Shown piece after piece: positions 1 through 6,855 of a stretch of 6,855 nucleotides of DNA; positions within the stretch are counted from its first letter, which is position 1, and each line of letters opens with the position of its first letter. Origin of the DNA: Desulfuromonadaceae bacterium UBA6124. Lineage in GTDB: Bacteria; Desulfobacterota; Desulfuromonadia; Desulfuromonadales; Trichloromonadaceae. The notes beneath the pieces were generated by a model, which had not been told where the DNA came from, did not search any database, and was given only the letters and a program-made list of their open reading frames with translations. The translations under genes were made by a program, and so were the position numbers. The stretch lies in contig DIVU01000052.1 of the NCBI GenBank assembly GCA_002423365.1, forward strand, positions 1 to 6,855. Direction: 5' to 3'.

Positions 1-1455
<1,455 letters not shown>

Positions 1456-1566
1456 AGATCAAAATCCTTCCAACACTATATATGGGATAAACAAAGTACC
1501 GGAGCCAAAAACAACGGTATAGGCTCGGCAAAAATGATTCGAGAAAAATAAACACCCTTTGATACA
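1456..1566 (-). other. A+T-rich untranslated leader of ilvD, promoter not pinned down
   Basis: Between the hairpin terminator and the ilvD ATG lie about 110 bases that are clearly richer in A+T than the flanking genes, as expected for a promoter region. The Shine-Dalgarno sequence GGAAGGA sits at about 1465-1471. A TATAGT hexamer (about 1475-1480) looks like a -10 box but is too close to the ribosome binding site and has no good -35 partner. Another TATACC hexamer further upstream also lacks one. I see no convincing leader peptide, T-box or riboswitch. Confidence 0.4.
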
Positions 1567-1602
1567 GGAAAGGGTTCGAGCCAGAGGCCCGAACCCTTTT
1601 CC
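1567..1602 (-). terminator. Hairpin terminator after the YdcH-like gene
   Basis: On the minus strand, AAAGGGTTCGGGCC pairs with GGCTCGAACCCTTT across a TCT loop, giving a 14-base-pair stem with one G-U wobble. It begins about 24 bases beyond the TAA of the small gene and lies upstream of ilvD. The 3' side ends in UUU followed by CC and a mixed sequence, so the U tract is short, but the stem is long and G+C-rich. On the plus strand the same hairpin has TTTT on its 3' side, so it may work in both directions. It most likely separates the small gene's transcript from ilvD. Confidence 0.75.
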
Positions 1603-1625
1603 GGACTTAACGCACGAAAAAGCGA

Positions 1626-1856
1626 TTACTGACGGAATTGGCTGAGAATAGCTTCCATTTCATCCTTACCCGCCAGTTTGAGTTTTTGCACCTTTTTTCT
1701 TTCCAGTTCTTCGTCGGGGGTCAAATAGGCTTTCTGGTCCAGCTTTTCCAGTTCCTTTTCGAGCAGCAAATGCTCTTCGTACAGGAGTCGGAACCGGGGA
1801 TTTCCGTCAAACAGTTGCTGGACCAGATCCTGCTGCGGCTGACCTTTTTCCTCCAT
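1626..1856 (-). CDS. Small YdcH/DUF465-like protein
   Basis: This encodes 76 residues, highly charged and predicted mostly helical. The core FRLLYEEHLLLEKELEKLD (22-40), then a short linker LTPDEE and the basic helix LERKKVQKLKLAGKDEMEAIL (51-71), matches the DUF465/YdcH pattern: an F-x-x-L-x-x-E-H helix with acidic and basic heptads, followed by L-K-x-x-K-L-x-x-K-D-E-I. The family is usually 65-80 residues and its biochemical function is not established; a short antiparallel coiled coil is the likely fold. There is no signal peptide or membrane segment. An upstream in-frame TTG at 1874 would give 82 residues, but it lies upstream of the GGAGGT element, which is ideally spaced for the ATG at 1856, so I chose that ATG. 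The gene has its own promoter and terminator and appears monocistronic. Assignment is from sequence pattern memory, so the family is probable rather than certain. Confidence 0.85.
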   Translation of the reverse strand: MEEKGQPQQDLVQQLFDGNPRFRLLYEEHLLLEKELEKLDQKAYLTPDEELERKKVQKLKLAGKDEMEAILSQFRQ

Positions 1857-1861
1857 GGAAC

Positions 1862-1867
1862 ACCTCC
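1862..1867 (-). promoter_or_regulatory. Ribosome binding site fixing the YdcH-like start
   Basis: GGAGGT on the minus strand is followed by five bases and then ATG at 1856. It lies inside the longer reading frame that would start at TTG 1874, which argues against that longer start. Confidence 0.85.
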
Positions 1868-1903
1868 CGATCAAGGGTTAACATAGGGCGAAAACGCAAT
1901 TTT

Positions 1904-1932
1904 AAAATAACCAATGGATTTTTTGTTGTCAA
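1904..1932 (-). promoter_or_regulatory. Sigma70-type promoter of the YdcH-like gene
   Basis: The minus strand shows a perfect TTGACA -35 hexamer (1927-1932), a 17-base spacer (1910-1926) and TATTTT as the -10 hexamer (1904-1909, four of six consensus bases). The region is strikingly A+T-rich against G+C-rich neighbours. The predicted transcript start falls near 1896-1898, giving an untranslated leader of about 40 bases that carries the GGAGGT ribosome binding site. It lies in the intergenic gap just after tsaB, so the small gene need not depend on read-through from the envelope operon. Confidence 0.65.
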
Positions 1933-1934
1933 CA
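1924..1934. repeat. 11-base perfect palindrome over the -35 box
   Basis: TGTTG-T-CAACA on the plus strand (TGTTG-A-CAACA on the minus strand) is a perfect five-base inverted repeat around one central base. It contains the whole TTGACA hexamer. A dimeric repressor site is one reading. Chance is another, because TTGACA itself supplies much of the symmetry. Confidence 0.4.
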
Positions 1935-1956
1935 TTCTATCCATCGCGGCCCGGTT

Positions 1957-2661
1957 TTATCCCCTATGGCGACCGACCACCGCCAGTTCCGCCTCGGAAG
2001 GGCGAATGTAAGTGGGGATCAAACGTTCGAGGGGGATATGCTCACCACGGCGCAGCATCCGCAGAGCCGGACCGAGGCCATTAGAAGCCCGGCAGGCATG
2101 AGCCGGCCAGGGGGCGAAATAGGCGCGGCCGCCCAGACGCTCCTCGATCTTCCCCCGGTAGCATTGCGCCCCGTCGCCGATGAAGAGGACGTCATTGGAA
2201 AGCCGCTCCAGCCACCGGTCGGGCGGCAATACGCAAGGGGAAAGAAGGGGTGAAAATTCTTTGCCGGTCCATTGATAAAGGGCCGCGTAAACCTCCCCTT
2301 TGCGCGCATCGAGCAGTGGACAGACCGGCATTGCGGTAAAAGGCAGCCGCCAAGCCAGAGCGGCCAAAGAAGAAATTCCGACCACCGGCTTGCCGGTCGC
2401 CAGCGCCAGACCCTTGATCGTCGCCACGCCGACCCGCAGACCGGTAAAGGAACCGGGACCCAGAACCACGGCGAACCCGTCCATATCGCCTATAGCAAGC
2501 CCCACACCCCGCAACAACTCGTCGATATTTCCGAGCAGATGATCGGTATGGTTGGCGGGGCCGCTCAAAACTATTTCCCCGAGCAGTTTTTCTCCCTGGC
2601 TGACGGCCACGCTTCCCGTCGGTGTCGCGGTGTCGACCAGCAGCAAACACACGGGCATCAT
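1957..2661 (-). CDS. tsaB: tRNA t6A37 biosynthesis protein TsaB
   Basis: TsaB is the inactive ASKHA-fold partner that pairs with TsaD (and with TsaE) to place threonylcarbamoyl on A37 of ANN-decoding tRNAs in the cytoplasm. The 234-residue product has the family's usual length. It opens with the strand LLLVDTATPTGSVAV (6-20), has ANHTDHLLGNIDELL (36-50) in place of the common H-S-E helix, and then the hallmark GPGSFTGLRVGVATIKGLA (68-86). LLDARKGEVYAALY (116-129) and the C-terminal LIPTYIRPSEAE (214-225) are also typical. It lacks the extra C-terminal region and metal site of TsaD. Two tandem ATG codons are possible starts. The first (2661) overlaps the rseP TGA as ATGA, and the second (2658) is better spaced from the GGGGGA element and would give 233 residues. 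It is the last gene of the envelope operon, probably translationally coupled to rseP. Confidence 0.95.
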   Translation of the reverse strand: MMPVCLLLVDTATPTGSVAVSQGEKLLGEIVLSGPANHTDHLLGNIDELLRGVGLAIGDMDGFAVVLGPGSFTGLRVGVATIKGLALATGKPVVGISSLAALAWRLPFTAMPVCPLLDARKGEVYAALYQWTGKEFSPLLSPCVLPPDRWLERLSNDVLFIGDGAQCYRGKIEERLGGRAYFAPWPAHACRASNGLGPALRMLRRGEHIPLERLIPTYIRPSEAELAVVGRHRG

Positions 2662-3989
2662 TGTCCCCCGAGGAAGATGCGCATGATGTCGTTGTAGAAG
2701 GCCAAGATCATCAGGGAAATCAAAAGCACCAGACCGACCTGCTGCATGACCTCGCGGGCGCGCAGAGAGAGAGGACGGCGAAAGACGAATTCGTAGAAAT
2801 TGAAGAAGAGATGGCCGCCGTCAAGTATGGGGATTGGCAACAGGTTGAGAATCCCCAATTGGATACTGAGAAAAGCCAGCACCGTGAGAATACTGGAAAG
2901 GTCGGTCTGGGCCGCCTGCCCGGCGATCTGCACCACGGTAATGGGACCGCCGATGCTCTTGGTGGAGACATGGCCGGTGAACATCTTTTGGATGAAGACC
3001 AGGGTCAGCTCAATCAGTTCCACGGTCCGTTTTGCCCCTGCTTGGATCGACTCCAGCGGACCGAAGCGCTTGAAGACGCTCTCCTGAAACGGGCTGATGC
3101 CGACCAGGAAGGCGGAGCCGTTGGATTCGTCCCGCACCGGCTTGATCGACAGGCTGAGGGTCTGATCGCCCCGTTGCAGATCGAAGGTTTGCGCCTGACC
3201 TCCGCCCTGTTGCACCGCCCCCCGAAGGTCGTACCAGGAACGGATCGGCGTCCCGTCTATGGCGAGGATGCGATCACCCACTTCCATCCCCGCCGCCAGC
3301 GCCGGCATACCCGGCGCCAAACCGCCGATCACCGCGTCCTGGGGGGGAAGCAGACCCAGGGATTGCAGCCCTTCCAGGCCGCCGTCCTCGGGAGCGATAC
3401 TCACCGTCACCAACTCTCCGGCCCGACGCAGGGAAAATTCGAGCGCGGAGCCGGCATTGGAGATCAGCAGCGGCCCGGTATCCGTCCAGTTCGCCACGCC
3501 TTCTCCGTTGATCGCCTCGATGCAGTCGCCGGCAACAAAACCGGCGCGCGACCCGGGGGTGTCGGCCACCACGTAACCGACACAGGGGGGCTCGTCAAGG
3601 AAGGACGGCAGATTGACCCCGACCATATAGGCCACGGGCAGGACCAGAAAAGGCAGCAGCAGATTCATCAACGGCCCGGCGGCAACGATGGCGGTCCGCC
3701 GCGAAACCGGCTTGTGGGCGAAAGAGCGGGCCTCTTCTTCTGGGGTCAGGGGTCCATCCTCCCCCCCCTCCCCGCTCCCTTCCCCGAGCATCTGCACATA
3801 GCCGCCCAAGGGAATAGCGCAAATCAGGTATTCGGTTTCCCCCCACTGCTTGGCAAGCAGCTTGGGACCGAAGCCCAGAGAAAATTTGAGTACCTTGACG
3901 CCGCAGAATTTGGCGACGGCGAAATGTCCGAGTTCATGGATGAAGACGAGAATGCCGAGCATGACGATGCCGGCGGCAATGGTAATCAT
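2658..3989 (-). CDS. rseP: Site-2 intramembrane zinc metalloprotease RseP
   Basis: RseP cleaves single-pass membrane proteins within the bilayer. In E. coli it does so to release anti-sigma-E fragments and to clear remnant signal peptides; the substrate here is unknown. The product is 443 residues, close to E. coli RseP (450). The first membrane helix carries the zinc site HELGH (18-22, catalytic Glu19). LNLLPIPILDGGHL (381-394) supplies the third ligand, Asp390. GGYVQMLGE (62-70) is the conserved loop after the first helix. Two PDZ domains lie at about 135-200 and 218-285, with membrane helices near 1-20, 100-123, 367-387 and 413-436. A Gly/Glu-rich stretch (69-79) after the conserved loop is encoded by an unusual G-tract sequence. 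GGAGG lies 8 bases before the ATG. The gene starts 15 bases after the dxr stop and ends overlapping tsaB. Confidence 0.97.
   Translation of the reverse strand: MITIAAGIVMLGILVFIHELGHFAVAKFCGVKVLKFSLGFGPKLLAKQWGETEYLICAIPLGGYVQMLGEGSGEGGEDGPLTPEEEARSFAHKPVSRRTAIVAAGPLMNLLLPFLVLPVAYMVGVNLPSFLDEPPCVGYVVADTPGSRAGFVAGDCIEAINGEGVANWTDTGPLLISNAGSALEFSLRRAGELVTVSIAPEDGGLEGLQSLGLLPPQDAVIGGLAPGMPALAAGMEVGDRILAIDGTPIRSWYDLRGAVQQGGGQAQTFDLQRGDQTLSLSIKPVRDESNGSAFLVGISPFQESVFKRFGPLESIQAGAKRTVELIELTLVFIQKMFTGHVSTKSIGGPITVVQIAGQAAQTDLSSILTVLAFLSIQLGILNLLPIPILDGGHLFFNFYEFVFRRPLSLRAREVMQQVGLVLLISLMILAFYNDIMRIFLGGQ
3761..3785 (-). other. G-quadruplex-capable tract with G8 run inside rseP
   Basis: On the coding (minus) strand four G tracts of 4, 3, 4 and 8 bases are separated by AA, AGC and A, which fits the canonical G3+N1-7 quadruplex rule. 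It encodes GEGSGEGG of RseP (residues 69-76). The G8 run (3761-3768) is also a slippage-prone homopolymer. The motif is read directly from sequence; folding or function is inferred. Confidence 0.6.
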
Positions 3990-4004
3990 GAATGCAGCCT
4001 CCGC

Positions 4005-5162
4005 TTAAACGGATGGATGGATCAGCTTGCGCGCCTCGTCCCGAGCCCAGCGGTCGGCCCGCAACACCTCGTCGATATGATTGAGGGGCAAAACACGATG
4101 GTTGGCGAGGGTCGCGCGGATGATCTCGGGAATAGCCAGAAAGGAAATCTCCCCGGCCAGAAAGGCCTCGACGGCCACTTCGTTGGCGGCGTTGAGCACG
4201 GCTGGCGCGCTCCCCCCGTCACGCAACGCACCGTAGGCCAGTTCCAGGCAAGCGAAACGTTGACCGTCGGGCGGCTCGAAAGAGAGGGAACCGAGGCGGC
4301 AGAGATCGAGCGGCGGGAGGTTCAGGGGGAGCCGCTCCGGAAAGGAGAGCGCGTAGGCGATGGGCGCCTTCATGTCGGGGATGCCGAGCTGGGCGATCAC
4401 CGACCCGTCCTGATACTCGACCATGGAGTGAACCACGCTCTGCGGGTGGATGTGCACGGAAATCCGTTCACCGGGCAGATCGAAGAGCCAGCGCGCCTCG
4501 ATCACTTCCAGCCCCTTGTTCATCATGGTCGCGGAATCGATGGAAATCTTGCGGCCCATGCTCCAGTTGGGATGAGCCAGGGCTTCAGCCGGAGTGACCC
4601 GTTGCAGTTCCGCCAGGGAGCGGTTGCGAAAGGGCCCGCCCGAGGCGGTGAGAATCAGGCGGCGCACATCCCCGCGCCGGTGGCCGATGAGCGACTGGAA
4701 AATCGCCGAATGTTCGCTATCGACGGGGAAAAGCCGCACCCCTTTGCGCGCCACCGCCGCCATCACCAGGGAACCGGCGGTGACCAGGGTTTCCTTGTTG
4801 GCCAGGGCGACATCCTTGCCCGCTTCGATGGCGGCCATGGTCGGGATCAGTCCGGCGGCTCCGACGATGGCCGACAGCACCATGTCCGCTTCTTCGTGAC
4901 AGGCGCAGGCGATCAGCCCCTCGATCCCGGATACGATCGTTGGCCCCGAGGCGCCGAGAGCGTCCTTGAGAATCTCAGCATCGGCGGCGCTCAACACCGC
5001 CACCAGGCGCGGCTGGAAACGGCGGATCTGCTTTTGCAGCAGGTCGAGGTTGCGTCCGGCGGTCATGGCCACCACCCGGAAGCGGTCGGGATGTTCGGCG
5101 ACGATTTCGAGGGTGCTGACGCCGATGGAACCGGTGGAACCGAGAATGCTCAGACGCTTCAT
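4005..5162 (-). CDS. dxr: 1-Deoxy-D-xylulose 5-phosphate reductoisomerase
   Basis: Dxr (IspC) rearranges and reduces DXP to 2-C-methyl-D-erythritol 4-phosphate with NADPH, the committed step of the MEP isoprenoid pathway; it is cytoplasmic and the target of fosmidomycin. The 385-residue protein begins with the Rossmann motif ILGSTGSIG (6-14). ALANKETLV (119-127) follows. PVDSEHSAIFQ (146-156) gives metal ligands Asp148 and Glu150, with Glu219 in MMNKGLEVIEA as the third. LTASGGPFR (171-179) and HPNWSMGRKISIDSATM (197-213) form the substrate and flexible-loop region. The C-terminal domain has LNAANEVAVEAFL (323-335). All expected catalytic residues are present and the length is typical. The ATG overlaps the cdsA TGA as ATGA, with only a weak GGTGG six bases upstream, so translational coupling is likely. 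Confidence 0.98.
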   Translation of the reverse strand: MKRLSILGSTGSIGVSTLEIVAEHPDRFRVVAMTAGRNLDLLQKQIRRFQPRLVAVLSAADAEILKDALGASGPTIVSGIEGLIACACHEEADMVLSAIVGAAGLIPTMAAIEAGKDVALANKETLVTAGSLVMAAVARKGVRLFPVDSEHSAIFQSLIGHRRGDVRRLILTASGGPFRNRSLAELQRVTPAEALAHPNWSMGRKISIDSATMMNKGLEVIEARWLFDLPGERISVHIHPQSVVHSMVEYQDGSVIAQLGIPDMKAPIAYALSFPERLPLNLPPLDLCRLGSLSFEPPDGQRFACLELAYGALRDGGSAPAVLNAANEVAVEAFLAGEISFLAIPEIIRATLANHRVLPLNHIDEVLRADRWARDEARKLIHPSV

Positions 5163-5966
5163 GCCGGGCCACCAGCGCCCGGGCCAAACCAGAGCGCATA
5201 GTAGTAAACGGGCGCGAAGGCAAAGATCAGGCTGTCGAGACGATCGAGGATGCCCCCGTGTCCCGGCAACAGGGTGCCTGAATCCTTAACCCCGAAACTG
5301 CGTTTGATCATCGATTCGAAGAGATCGCCGACCTGGCCGCAAACCCCAAGGACGATCCCGAGCAAAAGCGCATCGAAAATCCCCAGGGAGGAGAAAAACC
5401 AGAATTTAAAGAGAAGCGCGCCGAAGACCCCGCCGACCAGTCCGCCAAGGGCGCCTTCGACGCTCTTATTGGGGCTGATGGCCGGATAGAGCTTGCGCTT
5501 GCCCAGACTCACCCCGGTAAAATAAGCCGCCGAATCGGAGCACATGATGATGAAGAGCACCAGAAAAACCCAGTACTTGCCTTCAGGCAGGGCGTGCAGC
5601 AAGGCCAGATGGCCGAAGAGCAACGGCAGATAAAGCAGACCGAGCAAAAAGAGGCCGAGCCGTTGGATGACCGAGGACAGATCACCGAAGCGAAAGAGCA
5701 GAAAGGAGGCGAAAAGCAGAGTGGCGAGGGCCAGTCCCGGCACCGCTGACGCTGGATTGAAGGCAAAGGCCAGGGTCAAAAGGACACCGCCGGCGACCGC
5801 CAGATTCCGTTGCCGGGGCGGTTCTCCGGGCAGGGCCATGCGATAGAACTCCGTCAGACCCAGGCCGGCCACCGCGACGACCAGCAGATTGAAGAGGAAG
5901 GGCGGAGCGTAGGAAACAAACAGAATCAGCAGCGGCAGGGAGATTAACGCGGTCAGAATACGTTGT

Positions 5967-5995
<29 letters not shown>
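5159..5995 (-). CDS. cdsA: Phosphatidate cytidylyltransferase (CDP-DAG synthase)
   Basis: CdsA is an integral membrane enzyme that makes CDP-diacylglycerol from phosphatidic acid and CTP, the branch point to phosphatidylethanolamine, phosphatidylglycerol and cardiolipin. The product is 278 residues with about eight or nine hydrophobic helices. The family signature is complete at 228-254: SMIKRSFGVKDSG, then LPGHGGILDRLD, with Lys231-Arg232, Lys237-Asp238 and Asp251-Arg252. SDSAAYFTG (153-161) and ISPNKSVEGALGG (173-185) are the other conserved cytoplasmic elements. The start is uncertain. The only ATG in the right area (5995) overlaps uppS by 29 bases and lacks a good Shine-Dalgarno sequence. 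Family members usually begin just before the (K)QRILTAL segment, which corresponds to an ATT codon at 5971 preceded by GAGGAG at ideal distance, giving 270 residues. I report the ATG start because it is canonical. Confidence 0.95.
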
Positions 5996-6719
<724 letters not shown>

Positions 6720-6855
6720 GGAGGTCGACTCTTCGGGTCTGAAATCGGGGATAACGATCAAAAGAGGCGTTAAGCTATCATGAAACGGACCTCTCAGGCA
6801 AGCACCGAACCGCCATTCAACGGGAGGCGGCGGGGAGCAGTCGGGCCGAACGCAA
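6720..6855 (-). other. Region upstream of uppS, no gene recognised
   Basis: These 136 bases up to the window edge contain no protein I recognise. One frame in register with uppS stays open to the edge, but its translation is Pro/Arg-rich and not family-like. A loose promoter-like pair (TTGCCT, then TAGCTT about 18 bases on) is present on the minus strand, but it is too degenerate to call. Confidence 0.4.
6760..6795 (-). other. Stem-loop with trailing U run upstream of uppS
   Basis: On the minus strand GAGAGG (6790-6795) pairs with CCTCTT (6762-6767) using one G-U pair. After a two-base bulge CGTT (6784-6787) pairs with AACG (6768-6771), closing a 12-base loop, and TTTT lies at the 3' edge (6760-6763), sharing two bases with the stem. 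It could be a weak terminator of the upstream gene, an attenuator, or chance. I see no strong promoter between it and the uppS start. Confidence 0.3.

Noticed and set aside
1491..1512. Sigma54-like TGGC...TTTG pair upstream of ilvD
   Set aside because: The spacing between the GG and TTG elements is about two bases off the strict -24/-12 requirement, and the GC of the -12 box is missing.
1857..1874. TTG start giving an 82-residue YdcH-like protein
   Set aside because: The added segment contains the Shine-Dalgarno sequence for the ATG at 1856, so the shorter form is far more likely.
2622..5201. Very long plus-strand reading frame opposite rseP and dxr as a real gene
   Set aside because: Its codons are exact reverse complements of the rseP and dxr codons, both of which have full catalytic motif sets. 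Openness is explained by missing TTA, CTA and TCA codons, and the product has a shadow-like composition.
6772..6840. Riboswitch-like wording (CTGAGA and GGTGC) upstream of uppS
   Set aside because: Only two short TPP-like words are present. The conserved second half of a TPP aptamer is absent, as is any glycine riboswitch core.

Overview
The window (about 60% G+C by eye) reads as an ordinary bacterial chromosome segment. Every gene I can support lies on the minus strand, so transcription runs from high to low coordinates. The order uppS-cdsA-dxr-rseP-tsaB followed by ilvD, and the sequence style of the proteins, recall Desulfuromonadales/Geobacter-type bacteria (formerly Deltaproteobacteria). 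That assignment comes from memory of gene order and is an inference, not a search result.

Right part, 1957-6719: a tightly packed operon of five complete genes. uppS (undecaprenyl diphosphate synthase) is followed by cdsA (CDP-diacylglycerol synthase), dxr (DXP reductoisomerase of the MEP isoprenoid pathway), rseP (site-2 intramembrane protease) and tsaB (tRNA t6A modification). Junctions are ATGA-type overlaps (cdsA/dxr, rseP/tsaB), a 15-base gap (dxr/rseP), and an overlap at uppS/cdsA whose size depends on the cdsA start. Dxr feeds the isoprenoid units that UppS polymerises into the lipid carrier for peptidoglycan. CdsA supplies the phospholipid precursor, and RseP acts in membrane proteolysis and envelope stress. 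The group is therefore a cell-envelope module with a tRNA-modification gene at its tail.

Middle, 1567-1932: a short monocistronic unit. A near-consensus sigma70-type promoter, a strong ribosome binding site, a 76-residue YdcH/DUF465-like coiled protein and a hairpin terminator follow one another in order.

Left part, 1-1566: an A+T-rich leader and then ilvD (dihydroxy-acid dehydratase), which runs off the left edge with 485 codons present.

I found no mobile element, CRISPR array, RNA gene or evidence of a new biological system. The points most worth checking are a possible AUU start codon for cdsA, a G-quadruplex-capable tract with a run of eight G inside rseP, and a palindrome over the -35 box of the small-gene promoter.
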